From: a virus | Direction: 5' to 3' (one strand) | Length of the DNA: 42,413 nucleotides | IMG/VR virus record: IMGVR_UViG_3300046009_004738 | Location: 1-42,413 of that record | In this document: in pieces, positions 29,984 to 37,906 of the stretch | Layout: every line of letters starts with the position of its first letter | Position numbering within the stretch: position 1 is the stretch's first letter | Position numbers and translations under genes: made by a program | The notes under the pieces: generated by a model | Database searches by the model: none | What the model saw: only the letters and a program-made list of their open reading frames with translations | What the model was told of the DNA's origin: nothing

Positions 29984-30500
29984 TTTGATCTTCTTGTTCC
30001 TGGTCATAGCTGGCTTCGGAATCATTACCTTCCTCATAAGCCTGTTCAATATCTTCTAGGTCGAGCGTGGCTGATTCTAAGTCTAAGCTACCTTGCTGTA
30101 TTTCCTGCATGAGTTTCTTAGGCATCACGATAGTTACTAACCATATGGGTTTCTTGGCCATTTTTGGCATCTTCGTTCCTGCCTCAAAATCATCAGGTGT
30201 TTTGATCTTGATCGGATATTCCAGCATGTCCTTGCTGTAGTAAATTTCGCAGTCATACTCTAATAGGCGTTCACCACCTCTTGGATCTGGCATTAGTTTG
30301 TAAGGCCACATGAAAGTGCAGGTAACGAAGTATTTTTCGTATACAGGTCCTTCTACCAGCTCACCCTCTTTCCAATGGGCAAACACATAGAGATCCAGTT
30401 CATCTAACACACGCTCAAAATCCAGCAGGGTAGCAAGACTTGAGTCAGTCATGAAGATTTCTTTGGTATTTTCTATCACGTCGTGGATTGCTTTGGCCAT
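29955..30500 (-). CDS. Conserved phage protein, function unknown
   Basis: The 181-residue product has a mixed alpha/beta core: VLDELDLYVFAHWKEGELVEGP, YFVTCTFMWPYKLMPDPRG, LEYDCEIYYSKDMLEYP, and KKPIWLVTIVMPKKLMQEIQ, followed by an acidic, Gln-rich tail (EDIEQAYEEGNDSEA to QQPAPQF). No enzyme motif is seen. It pairs with the gene at 29408-29983 by overlap. It may be a virion protein because such acidic tails occur in scaffold or assembly factors; that is a guess. Confidence 0.65.
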   Translation of the reverse strand: MAKAIHDVIENTKEIFMTDSSLATLLDFERVLDELDLYVFAHWKEGELVEGPVYEKYFVTCTFMWPYKLMPDPRGGERLLEYDCEIYYSKDMLEYPIKIKTPDDFEAGTKMPKMAKKPIWLVTIVMPKKLMQEIQQGSLDLESATLDLEDIEQAYEEGNDSEASYDQEQEDQNAQQPAPQF

Positions 30501-30518
30501 ATTAAGTACTCTTTTGTA

Positions 30519-31172
30519 TTATTTATCTAAACCGCGAACACTCTTAGGTTGGATCCCCCGCCACACCTGTTCATCAAGCCAATATTCATCTACATGTTTG
30601 ACATACTTCTTATTGGGATCTTCTGAAATAAATTTAAGTATATCAGGATTAGCGTGGTCCACAGGGAACCCTAATAACTTGCCAACCCATTTCAAATAGT
30701 GCTGTTTGTGTAGGAAAAACGCTTCATTATCTAAGAAATGTACTGGAAAATCACTGGTTAATAGATGATTATAGTAGTACTCTTGTGCCATGGGTGTAGT
30801 AACTGTTTTACGGACACGTAGCTGTTGTTCTGCGTTGATATTTTGATCACGTACGATAATAGCAATTTGTACATCTATGTTCAGAGCTGTAGCCTGCTCC
30901 GCAACTTCAAGTATTTTAGGTACATAGCGTGTGCCATCATAAAAGAAAGGACAGCTAACATTAGCCAGCCAATAGTCTTTGCCTTCAAACTGCTGGGCAG
31001 TAAGGCGTTCAGGATAGACCCAATACTCAGCAAAAGGTTCTTCGTCGCTAGGTACCCAATACTTGTCTAGTAAACTCTTCCACCCACCTACATCAGGGTG
31101 TGTGCTAAACACACGACTGAATAAGTGATTGCCTGAGCCTTGCGGCCCTGTGATAATTAATAACTTTTTCAT
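30519..31172 (-). CDS. Sulfotransferase-like P-loop protein (paralogue 1)
   Basis: The 217-residue protein starts MKKLLIITGPQGSGNHLFSRV. The GPQGSGNH loop (9-16) occupies the position of a Walker A or PAPS-binding loop but has Asn-His where kinases have Lys-Ser/Thr, which fits the sulfotransferase 5'-phosphosulfate loop better than a kinase. A later strand VQIAIIVRDQNINAEQQLRVRK resembles the 3'-phosphate-binding R...S region. It is a close paralogue of the gene at 31169-31804 (GPQGAGNH, RDQTILNNQQ) and overlaps it by 4 nt. Target unknown. Confidence 0.6.
   Translation of the reverse strand: MKKLLIITGPQGSGNHLFSRVFSTHPDVGGWKSLLDKYWVPSDEEPFAEYWVYPERLTAQQFEGKDYWLANVSCPFFYDGTRYVPKILEVAEQATALNIDVQIAIIVRDQNINAEQQLRVRKTVTTPMAQEYYYNHLLTSDFPVHFLDNEAFFLHKQHYLKWVGKLLGFPVDHANPDILKFISEDPNKKYVKHVDEYWLDEQVWRGIQPKSVRGLDK
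30520..30526 (-). promoter_or_regulatory. Late-promoter-like GATAAATAA
   Basis: The minus strand reads TAGATAAATAATACAAAAG, 19 nt upstream of the ATG at 30500, overlapping the stop of the upstream P-loop-like gene. Confidence 0.5.
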
Positions 31173-31804
31173 GGGCGTGTCTTAAATGTTATACCTTGTT
31201 TATTACCTTGATCTAAAACATACTCATCAACATAGTGTATATATTTTAGATTACTGTCATTTTCTAAAATAGTGTTGATGCTGGGATTATTCCAAGCTAC
31301 GGGAATATTTAATTTCAAACTCTTTAGATAATCTTGCTTGTACAAATATAATAATTCATATGACAAGAATGTTGGATTCCAAAGTTTGGGTAATTGTTCT
31401 AAAAACATAGGAAGTGTACTTTGTTTTCGAATACGGGTTTGTTGATTGTTTAATATAGTTTGGTCACGACCGACTACAGCTATTTCAACCTCTACCCCAC
31501 AGCCCATTACTGTGGCAGCAAATCCTTGTACGTCTGGCATCCATATGGGATTAACGTCATGACCAACAATACCCAATGGTAAACTGATGCTGGTAAAGTA
31601 ATATTCGCTTTGTGTCCAATCGAATGATTTAAGTAAACTATGATCACGCCAATGCTGGGCAAATGGTTCTGCAAAACGGTGTGCCTCCCAGTAGTTTTCT
31701 AATAGAGTTTTCCATCCATAGACTTCAGGGTGTAGACTAAGCACCTTTGACCATAAATGATTACCGGCACCCTGTGGTCCAGTGAGTATCAGCATTTTAG
31801 CCAT
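31169..31804 (-). CDS. Sulfotransferase-like P-loop protein (paralogue 2)
   Basis: The 211-residue protein begins MAKMLILTGPQGAGNHLWSKVL and shares with its neighbour the loop at 9-16, the phrase HPEVYGWKTLLENYW, the strand EVEIAVVGRDQTILNNQQTRIRK, and a Tyr/Asp-rich end (YIHYVDEYVLDQ). It is therefore a tandem duplicate, now clearly diverged. As in paralogue 1, the loop lacks Lys. The reaction is likely transfer of sulfate or a related group, or nucleotide binding only. It overlaps the amidotransferase-like gene by 8 nt. Confidence 0.6.
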   Translation of the reverse strand: MAKMLILTGPQGAGNHLWSKVLSLHPEVYGWKTLLENYWEAHRFAEPFAQHWRDHSLLKSFDWTQSEYYFTSISLPLGIVGHDVNPIWMPDVQGFAATVMGCGVEVEIAVVGRDQTILNNQQTRIRKQSTLPMFLEQLPKLWNPTFLSYELLYLYKQDYLKSLKLNIPVAWNNPSINTILENDSNLKYIHYVDEYVLDQGNKQGITFKTRP

Positions 31805-32333
31805 ATAGTAAATCCTTAAGGTCTTGTGGTATAATAGGATTCTCCATACGTTCAGGATGCCACACTAATCCCCAAATTGGCAGAGTGTGATGTTTAAATC
31901 CCTCAACAAAGTCATCTGCCCAGGCAAATGCATCTAAGTTATCACCTAGCTCAAAAATACAACCCGAATGATAACTATTCACAATATAAAAATCTTTTCC
32001 TATTTTAATAGGATGGTCGGTATTTTGATGACCTAGTATATTTTGATTCGTTCCATCGTGCATTCTGTTAAGGAAAAATGCGCCGTGACATACTCCTAAC
32101 ATAGGTAGATTATTTGTTATAGCATATTCAAATAATATTCTTTCAACTTGTTCTCTGTCATCACTGGTATCACCACCACTGAACACGATCATATCAACAT
32201 CTACATCTATGTTGGGTATATTTGGAATAGGAATAAGTTCGTGGCCTTGAAGTAAACGAAACCATCCTTGTTCTAGACAATCATAGACAAATCCATTGAT
32301 TTCGATCTGACGTTGTGTGACAGCTATTTTCAT
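31797..32333 (-). CDS. Class-I glutamine-amidotransferase-like hydrolase
   Basis: The 178-residue protein has MLGVCHGAFFLN with nucleophile C82, and GLVWHPERMENP with H159 and E161, a full Cys-His-Glu triad of GATase-1/peptidase C26 enzymes. VFSGGDTSDDREQVER is the oxyanion-side loop as in gamma-glutamyl hydrolases. Stand-alone members release glutamate or ammonia from gamma-glutamyl compounds. It is coupled to the small membrane gene upstream (4-nt overlap) and to the P-loop pair downstream, so a shared modification pathway is possible. Confidence 0.75.
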   Translation of the reverse strand: MKIAVTQRQIEINGFVYDCLEQGWFRLLQGHELIPIPNIPNIDVDVDMIVFSGGDTSDDREQVERILFEYAITNNLPMLGVCHGAFFLNRMHDGTNQNILGHQNTDHPIKIGKDFYIVNSYHSGCIFELGDNLDAFAWADDFVEGFKHHTLPIWGLVWHPERMENPIIPQDLKDLLYG

Positions 32334-32560
32334 TTGAAAAAGAATAGATAAATTAATCCGGGGATAATAATAAAGAATTGTGGTAGGAAATTCAAGATGA
32401 TAGCCCGTTCATTCCATTTATAGCCCACATAGGTCCACCCTGCGGCACCTAATAATTGTAGAATGCTGTTCCACGGAGTAATGCCCAGAACGTGAAATAC
32501 CATAGCTATCAGTATAATTGTAGCACTAGACCATTTGACCACAACTGTATAATCTTTCAT
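32330..32560 (-). CDS. Small membrane protein with two or three TM segments
   Basis: The 76-residue product has hydrophobic segments at about 9-27 (WSSATIILIAMVFHVLGI), 30-47 (WNSILQLLGAAGWTYVGY) and 55-75 (AIILNFLPQFFIIIPGLIYLF). The W-K-W-x-x-R between segments 2 and 3 is typical of small phage membrane proteins of unknown role. GAGGTTTCG precedes the ATG. It begins just after the terminator of the ferritin-like gene and runs into the amidotransferase-like gene. No obvious promoter is visible ahead of it. Confidence 0.7.
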   Translation of the reverse strand: MKDYTVVVKWSSATIILIAMVFHVLGITPWNSILQLLGAAGWTYVGYKWNERAIILNFLPQFFIIIPGLIYLFFFK

Positions 32561-32576
32561 CGAAACCTCAGAGAAT

Positions 32577-32601
32577 AAAAAAGGGACCTAAGTCCCTTTT
32601 T
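32577..32601 (-). terminator. Intrinsic terminator after the ferritin-like gene
   Basis: A hairpin with arms at 32578-32587 and 32592-32601 (GGGAC paired with GTCCC, extended by A/T pairs) and a 4-nt loop is followed on the minus strand by T-rich sequence. It ends the transcript of the gene at 32628-33317. Confidence 0.8.
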
Positions 32602-32627
32602 CTTGAAACTTATACAATTAATTATGC

Positions 32628-33317
32628 TTAGTAAGCAGCATCCATTAATTTTACAGCTTCTGGAGTTGCGGTTGTGTTCATGCATGATACAGCGAACAAG
32701 TCCATACGCATTGTGCGAGCGATTTCTTCAATACGTGCTTGTGTTTCAGCATCTGTAGCTAAAAGTTCTAGTGCGCGAGCACCAATCTTGCTGTGGAAGC
32801 CTTCATCACGAGCGATCTTAGCGTATGTTGTTGAGATGAATTCGTCTTGAATGCAGTCGGCCATTTTTTGCCATACACGTTCTGCACGACCTTCAGCAAT
32901 AAACTGATAAGCAGCTAGTGCTAGTGGATCGTTTTGTGCTTCATACTTAGCTAATAGAGCAGCACCTTTAGCAGTTGGTTTTGCAGCTTCTGCTGAAATA
33001 GCAGATTCTACATCAACTTCTTTGCCTGTGATGTGTTCGATAACTTCTTTTACCATACGGAAGTGGTTAGCTTCGTCTAATGCTTGTTTGCTTAGTAGTG
33101 CTAGTTCTTCTGTAGTTGTTGAAGCTGGAGCTGTAGCTACTTTGTTTGCGATTTCAACCATGTTCATACGCTCGTTAACCATACGACCAACGAAGTGCTC
33201 AACTAGAGCTTCTTGGCTAGGTTGTGAAGCAAAGTATGCTTCAACGTTCAATTCACTGGCTTGAAATAGTGCTTCATTTTCTTGTGCTAGTTTAGCAACA
33301 AATTGTTTTGAGTTCAT
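32628..33317 (-). CDS. Ferritin-like di-iron protein
   Basis: The 229-residue helical protein carries two ExxH motifs, E82-x-x-H85 (DEANHF) and E172-x-x-H175 (DEGFHS), with E49 and E142/E146 as partners. This is the di-iron site of a ferritin-like four-helix bundle. The length and spacing resemble ferritin-like oxidases or oxygenases more than storage ferritin. It is flanked by its own terminator and a late promoter with a long leader (about 75 nt), so it is expressed alone. It could be an O2-dependent oxidase; no substrate is visible. Confidence 0.75.
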   Translation of the reverse strand: MNSKQFVAKLAQENEALFQASELNVEAYFASQPSQEALVEHFVGRMVNERMNMVEIANKVATAPASTTTEELALLSKQALDEANHFRMVKEVIEHITGKEVDVESAISAEAAKPTAKGAALLAKYEAQNDPLALAAYQFIAEGRAERVWQKMADCIQDEFISTTYAKIARDEGFHSKIGARALELLATDAETQARIEEIARTMRMDLFAVSCMNTTATPEAVKLMDAAY

Positions 33318-33358
33318 TATGTTTTCCTTTTAATAACGTTATAATTATAGTTGTAGTT

Positions 33359-33381
33359 GTTAACCGTTTGACCAGGTTAAC
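33359..33381 (-). promoter_or_regulatory. Perfect 7-bp inverted repeat in the leader of the ferritin-like gene
   Basis: GTTAACC (33359-33365) and GGTTAAC (33375-33381) flank a 9-nt spacer. It lies between the late-type box at 33393-33399 and the ATG at 33317, so it is transcribed and could fold into a leader hairpin or act as an operator. Confidence 0.4.
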
Positions 33382-33392
33382 AAATATACAAG

Positions 33393-33399
33393 TATTTAT
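33393..33399 (-). promoter_or_regulatory. Late-promoter-like AATAAATAC
   Basis: The minus strand reads AGAATAAATACTTGTATA, 75 nt upstream of the ferritin-like ATG, overlapping the end of the gene at 33396-34154. A ribosome site AAAGGA lies near the ATG. Confidence 0.5.
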
Positions 33400-34154
33400 T
33401 CTTTATTTATGATTTGATACAAATCTAGTGCATGTTTTACAAATTCAGACTCGGATCTTTTTTGTCCTTTATACCATTCACTGTGAATTATTTTAGCAGA
33501 ATTGTAATTGTTGTCTAACTTAAAAAAATCAATAACTGATTTATAAAAGTTATAATCTAACACTTCGTCAAATAGAATCTCTGCATTTAATATTTTATAA
33601 TCAATGTTACGGTTTTTAACTAACTCCAAATTTTGATTTACGGAGTAATTATTTCTTTCTGTCAGGATTTCTTTATTTCCAAAATGCATTAAGCTATTAA
33701 ATTTAAAATAACTTTGATACGCAAGGGTCGAATCAATGGTTATAATTAATACTTTTTCGAAATCCTGGTTTGGTAAAATATGGTCAAACGGTATAAGATA
33801 ATCAAGCATTGGCCTAAACTGCCACTCATATTTTAACCAGTTATGAAAGCTTCTAGTTGACGGGTACACAGAATTAATAATAAAGTCAATTTTATTAGTA
33901 GTATTGAAAGAAAAAGATTCTGTAAAAAGTTTAGTTTTAATCTCTTCTTGTAAATTTATTGGCAAAGATTGCAATATCTGTGCTGTAAAATTCTCATACT
34001 CGGGCCAATTAGCGCCTTTGAATGTGTTGTATAATGTGCGTTCTGGAAATAGATTATTAAATTGAAATTTATTGTCAAGTAAGATAAGCCATCGGATGTG
34101 ATTGCCAAATGCTCCTATAGGAGCAGACACTGCAAATTTTGATAGATTATTCAT
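33396..34154 (-). CDS. Sulfotransferase-like/P-loop-like protein, AT-rich
   Basis: The 252-residue protein starts MNNLSKFAVSAPIGAFGNHIR. The loop GAFGNH resembles the PGAFGST and GPQGSGNH loops of nearby genes. TRSFHNWLKYEWQFRP in the middle and VLIITIDSTLAYQSYFKF afterwards parallel the second phosphate-binding part of the fold. The reading frame is rich in Asn, Phe, Ile and Lys, more AT-rich than the lysis or head genes, suggesting a separate origin. It overlaps the next upstream gene by 4 nt. The fold call is tentative. Confidence 0.5.
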   Translation of the reverse strand: MNNLSKFAVSAPIGAFGNHIRWLILLDNKFQFNNLFPERTLYNTFKGANWPEYENFTAQILQSLPINLQEEIKTKLFTESFSFNTTNKIDFIINSVYPSTRSFHNWLKYEWQFRPMLDYLIPFDHILPNQDFEKVLIITIDSTLAYQSYFKFNSLMHFGNKEILTERNNYSVNQNLELVKNRNIDYKILNAEILFDEVLDYNFYKSVIDFFKLDNNYNSAKIIHSEWYKGQKRSESEFVKHALDLYQIINKE

Positions 34155-34738
34155 TTAATTAACGTCACTAAAATGTCAGGCCACGTCTGTGTAACTTTTG
34201 TAGGCGTTTGAAAATTATCAAAAATCCATTGAGAATTAAAATATTCCCACTTGCAGTTATTTATCTTTCCGTATTCCAAAATTGCAGCATTTTGCTTCAT
34301 TATCTCCGTTAACATGGTATTGCTATCTTTATACGCATCATAACAAGGGTATTTGATATTAAATCCGCCCGCTTCATGCCACCAACTATAACAGGCCATA
34401 TCAGGACGATATACCATCATGACCCAGCTATCCTGCCACTGTTTTTTCTTACGTATACCAGTTAAATGAAAGGCCCACTCGTGGCTTTTGATCAGTTTAG
34501 TACCGCCGGACTCTGACCATTGTCTATCTATGTAATCGCCATTGGTAATTAACGTACACTCCATACCTTTGCCAAAGTAAGCACCTAGATGCCCACTGTA
34601 GTTATTATGCAGATATTCACGACTGCTGTTACGATCGCTGATGTTGAACCCAGGAATCGTTTCTATGGTCTGTGCTATACTGCTCCAGCGACTACCTGGT
34701 GCTCCGGTAAAAAATATGTGATCGGATAATTTTATCAT
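34151..34738 (-). CDS. Sulfotransferase-like protein
   Basis: The 195-residue protein has HIFFTGAPGSRWSSIAQ (7-23) as a 5'-phosphosulfate-type loop, GTKLIKSHEWAFHL as the next substrate-side strand, and WVMMVYRPDMACYSWW resembling the 3'-phosphate Arg-containing strand (YRP...). This three-part layout is the best sulfotransferase match in the island. Sulfotransferases move sulfate from PAPS to sugars, lipids or Tyr. It is divergent from the plus-strand paralogue pair across a 32-nt control region. Confidence 0.6.
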   Translation of the reverse strand: MIKLSDHIFFTGAPGSRWSSIAQTIETIPGFNISDRNSSREYLHNNYSGHLGAYFGKGMECTLITNGDYIDRQWSESGGTKLIKSHEWAFHLTGIRKKKQWQDSWVMMVYRPDMACYSWWHEAGGFNIKYPCYDAYKDSNTMLTEIMKQNAAILEYGKINNCKWEYFNSQWIFDNFQTPTKVTQTWPDILVTLIK

Positions 34739-34759
34739 ATAAGTAATATACGTACTTAT
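34739..34759. promoter_or_regulatory. Inverted repeat in divergent intergenic region
   Basis: ATAAGTA (34739-34745) and TACTTAT (34753-34759) form a perfect 7-bp inverted repeat with a 7-nt spacer, centred between the minus gene starting at 34738 and the plus gene starting at 34771. It looks like a candidate operator or shared promoter element. Confidence 0.4.
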
Positions 34760-34770
34760 TAGGATTTTAT

Positions 34771-35679
34771 GTGATACATATTTTATTTGTCCCTGGCACG
34801 TTTGGTAGTACTGTTCAATATACTATAAGACAGTTTGATAAAAATTTAATAGATAATAGAATTTTGTGTCTACAAGATGAACTAATACTACCCGACGGGT
34901 CTATGCATAGTTTTGTCAAAACAGGCCATTATACATTATTACAAGATCTAAATGATTTTTTAGATGGTAAAACAGATCGAGATATTATAATAACTTCGCC
35001 AATATATCCAATGGTAGATGCACATGCTGAGTCTATTATTGCGTTGTTTGTTGATCGTCGACCAAATGATAAGTTTATTTTTATCTATGTTGCTGATATA
35101 GAGCAAGCAGAAATCACAATTCTAGCACACTACCATAAAATTTCAACAGGCTTCAAAAATTTATCAATCGGTACATTATGCGGAGACAATCAACATGATA
35201 TAATCAATTGGAATCCAAAATATACGCATTGGAGCCAAATGCGGCAGTGGGAACTTAGAGAATGGTTTAGTAAATTTTATCCTGTGTGGGTACAAGAGTG
35301 GATTGAAGCTAAAAATTATGTTCCGCCATCCTGGCTTACAATCTCTTCAGGAGACATACTTAACAATACCAACGAAACCTTTAAAAAAATAATTAATAAA
35401 ACCGGTAATTTTAATTCTGATTTTCAAGATGATTTTGATGATTTTGTTGATCTATGGAGATCAAAACAACAGTATATATTAGATGAACATGCTACTATTA
35501 AAAATATTGTTAAGTTTACTGTAGATAATATTCCGTATACTTGGGAGAAATTAAACGTAATTTCTGAGGCTATAATACAACGACGGTTGCGTGATGCTGG
35601 ATACGAAATCAAATGTTATAATCTCAATGAGTTTCCAACAAACTCCTTAGATTTATACAACCTATTGGAACCTATATGA
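34771..35679 (+). CDS. Paralogue A of an AT-rich sulfotransferase-like pair
   Basis: The GTG at 34771 is preceded by AGGA at a 6-nt gap. The 302-residue product begins MIHILFVPGTFGSTVQYTIR. The PGTFGST loop is like a phosphosulfate-binding loop. Shared with paralogue B (36188-37069) are GSMHSFVK, YKIS/YKIY, an SxQYILD block near residue 230-235, and a C-terminal C-Y/F-NLNEFP. It ends by ATGA overlap with a methyltransferase. The protein is Asn/Ile/Asp-rich and AT-biased, like B. Probably modifies a polymer or surface molecule; the reaction is inferred. Confidence 0.6.
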   Translation: MIHILFVPGTFGSTVQYTIRQFDKNLIDNRILCLQDELILPDGSMHSFVKTGHYTLLQDLNDFLDGKTDRDIIITSPIYPMVDAHAESIIALFVDRRPNDKFIFIYVADIEQAEITILAHYHKISTGFKNLSIGTLCGDNQHDIINWNPKYTHWSQMRQWELREWFSKFYPVWVQEWIEAKNYVPPSWLTISSGDILNNTNETFKKIINKTGNFNSDFQDDFDDFVDLWRSKQQYILDEHATIKNIVKFTVDNIPYTWEKLNVISEAIIQRRLRDAGYEIKCYNLNEFPTNSLDLYNLLEPI

Positions 35680-36188
35680 ATCAAACTGATTTAAATTTTT
35701 ATTTTTCAACGATATGGAAAAGCGAACTAAATCAGTACAAATATTCAGGATTCACTCTGGTAGACAAAATTAAACCTTGGGAAAAAGTGATAGATGTTGG
35801 ATGCGGGTTTAACGAATTCAAATCTCGCATAATTAATCTTGTGGGTATAGACCCCGCCAATGATCGTGCTGATTATCAAGTTAGTATAGAAGAATTTAAT
35901 ACTGTCGATCGTTTTGATATTGCATTATGCCTAGGCAGTATTAATTTTGGCGACAAGCTAACTATCATGAATCAGATCGCCTGCGTGGTTAATTGTCTCA
36001 AACCTACCTCACGCATCTATTGGCGATGCAATCCTGGATATGCTGATCATGGCAACGAAGAATGCAAGGACATAGATTTTTATCCGTGGTCAATCGAAGA
36101 ACACGTAAAACTATCAGAGCTGTTTGGTTTTAAGTTAATGACTTGTTGTTGGGATAACGATAGGATCTACGCGGAGTGGATTAGATAA
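35676..36188 (+). CDS. SAM-dependent methyltransferase-like protein between paralogues
   Basis: The 170-residue protein has KVIDVGCGFNEFKSRIINL with the DVGCG motif of class I methyltransferases at about residues 40-44, VGIDPAND as the acidic strand end, and DIALCLGSINFGDKL as the next strand. The lid and C-terminal strand (FGFKLMTCCWDNDRIYAEW) follow. It is small but the core is complete. It overlaps both neighbours (ATGA and TAATG), so the three genes form one translational unit. The target is unknown. Confidence 0.7.
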   Translation: MNQTDLNFYFSTIWKSELNQYKYSGFTLVDKIKPWEKVIDVGCGFNEFKSRIINLVGIDPANDRADYQVSIEEFNTVDRFDIALCLGSINFGDKLTIMNQIACVVNCLKPTSRIYWRCNPGYADHGNEECKDIDFYPWSIEEHVKLSELFGFKLMTCCWDNDRIYAEWIR

Positions 36189-37069
36189 TGATCCACATAT
36201 TTTTTTCTCCTGGTGCATTTGGTTCAACTATTGAATATTCGATTAGAAGATTTACCAAAGAATTTAACACAGTCAATGCTGAAATATTAGATAATGGTAG
36301 TATGCATTCCTTTGTCAAAGAATTTCACCCATTGATCTTAGATCAATTGAACACTATTCCTTTTGATGCCAAAATAGTTACCCCAGTTTATCCAAATTTG
36401 AATCTTCTGTCAGTAGCTGAAACTATAGACGAATTTAAAAAAATTCTTACTTCAGATGATAAAGTAATTTTTATTACCCAAGCTGATCTTAATTCGGCTG
36501 AAAGACACGAATTGTTTGCCTACTACAAAATATATCCTAGTCTCGATAAAAATTATAATAAACTCTTTAATCTAAGATTTGATCTCAATAATATTCAACA
36601 ATGGAATAAAGATTATAAGTCATTTGATGATATGCAATATTGGGAAAAAAGAGAATATTTAAGTTTAATTTATAGCAAATTATGTTTTGAATTTTTACAC
36701 GCAAAAGATCAAAAAGATGACAATTGGCTTACAATAACAACCAATGATATATTATTCAATTTTAAAAAAACAATAAAAAATATAATCAATTATTTGGGAT
36801 TGACCTTCATTGATGATGAATTGGATAATTTTTTCAATGAATGGAGAGTAAAACAACAATATATATTAGACAATTATCAATTAATAGAAAAAATAGTTGA
36901 TAGCGTAATTACTGGTCAGAAATTACATTGGGGAGGATTATCTCTTGTAGCTGAAGCGTTAATTCAATACAAATTAAAATTAGTTGGATTTGATATACAG
37001 TGCTTTAATTTAAATGATTTTCCAGATAATGCTGCTCAATTGAGATCTTTTCTTATTCGGACAGCTTAA
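36188..37069 (+). CDS. Paralogue B of an AT-rich sulfotransferase-like pair
   Basis: The 293-residue protein begins MIHIFFSPGAFGSTIEYSIR and follows the same plan as paralogue A: DNGSMHSFVKEF, VITPVYPNL-like strand, KVIFITQADLNSAERHE, WRVKQQYILDNY, and CFNLNDFPDNAAQL at the end. It is therefore a tandem duplicate with the methyltransferase between copies. The base composition is very AT-rich, with many AAA, AAT and TTT codons. It shares the plus-strand operon with PhoH but lies 111 nt before its ATG. Confidence 0.6.
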   Translation: MIHIFFSPGAFGSTIEYSIRRFTKEFNTVNAEILDNGSMHSFVKEFHPLILDQLNTIPFDAKIVTPVYPNLNLLSVAETIDEFKKILTSDDKVIFITQADLNSAERHELFAYYKIYPSLDKNYNKLFNLRFDLNNIQQWNKDYKSFDDMQYWEKREYLSLIYSKLCFEFLHAKDQKDDNWLTITTNDILFNFKKTIKNIINYLGLTFIDDELDNFFNEWRVKQQYILDNYQLIEKIVDSVITGQKLHWGGLSLVAEALIQYKLKLVGFDIQCFNLNDFPDNAAQLRSFLIRTA

Positions 37070-37180
37070 TATTTAGCCACGAGATTAAAAATTAAACTAG
37101 TCACTAAAAAATAAATTTCCGCTCCTTAAATATCTTTGTAGATGACCGTAATCTACAATTTACTTTTTTCAGGGAGCAAT
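37070..37180 (+). other. Short intergenic region before phoH
   Basis: This 111-nt stretch has no gene. It contains an ATAAAT-type box (AAATAAATT near 37109-37117) and the strong ribosome site AGGGAG at 37171-37176 ahead of the PhoH ATG. I see no hairpin strong enough to call a terminator. Confidence 0.4.
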
Positions 37181-37906
37181 ATGTCAAAACGTAGAATGCG
37201 TAATGTAGCACTTGCAGCAGATAATACACTTAGTTTCAATCAATACGTTCAACAGAGAAAAACAGTAACCTTAATTCCAAAAAGCCTAAATCAAGAAACA
37301 TATATCGAATTATTAACAGATCCATCTAAACACATTGTTTTCGCTACAGGCCCTGCGGGCACAGGGAAAACCATGCTGGCCATGCAAGCAGGTGTTCGGG
37401 CATTTAAAGAAGGTTCTGTAAGTAAAATCATTCTAACTCGTCCAGCGGTAGGAGTGGACGACGAGCGTCATGGTTTCCTACCAGGCAATATAACAGCAAA
37501 GATGGAACCATGGACCAGACCCTTGTTTGATGTAATACAAGAGTATTATCGTCCACAAGAAGTAGCCCGTATGCTAGATGAACAGGTGATTGAGATAGCT
37601 CCCCTAGCATTTATGAGAGGTCGCACTTTTAAGGATAGTTGGATAGTAGCAGATGAAATGCAAAACGCCACTCCTGGACAGATGAAGATGCTCCTAACGC
37701 GACTCGGTGAAGGCTCCAAAATAGTTGTTACAGGCGATACACGTCAGGCAGACCGTAGTGATAATGACAACGGTTTACTAGGTTTCAAAGGCCTTGTTGA
37801 AGCATACCAACAGAGTAAGTATGTAGCCGGTGTTGAATTTGAATCTAGAGATATCGCGAGACACCCAGCGGTGAGGGAGATTCTATCGATCTATGGCGAA
37901 ATTTAA
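37181..37906 (+). CDS. phoH: PhoH-family ATPase
   Basis: The start is the ATG at 37181, with AGGGAG before it; the earlier ATG at 37142 lacks a ribosome site. The product (241 residues, MSKRRMRNVAL) has Walker A FATGPAGTGKTMLAM (about residues 57-71) and Walker B SWIVADEMQNATPGQ, then VVTGDTRQADRSD. It matches PhoH, a P-loop ATPase frequent in T4-like aquatic phages. Its role is unsettled (RNA helicase-like or phosphate-stress related). It is followed convergently by the cupin gene, with stops 1 nt apart. Confidence 0.92.
   Translation: MSKRRMRNVALAADNTLSFNQYVQQRKTVTLIPKSLNQETYIELLTDPSKHIVFATGPAGTGKTMLAMQAGVRAFKEGSVSKIILTRPAVGVDDERHGFLPGNITAKMEPWTRPLFDVIQEYYRPQEVARMLDEQVIEIAPLAFMRGRTFKDSWIVADEMQNATPGQMKMLLTRLGEGSKIVVTGDTRQADRSDNDNGLLGFKGLVEAYQQSKYVAGVEFESRDIARHPAVREILSIYGEI

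Noticed and set aside
33320-33360. Sigma-70 promoter with TATAAT ahead of the ferritin-like gene
   Set aside because: TATAAT is present on the minus strand but no acceptable -35 lies 16-18 nt upstream.
37142-37180. Earlier ATG for phoH at 37142
   Set aside because: It lacks a ribosome site, whereas the ATG at 37181 has AGGGAG at proper spacing and starts the family-like sequence.
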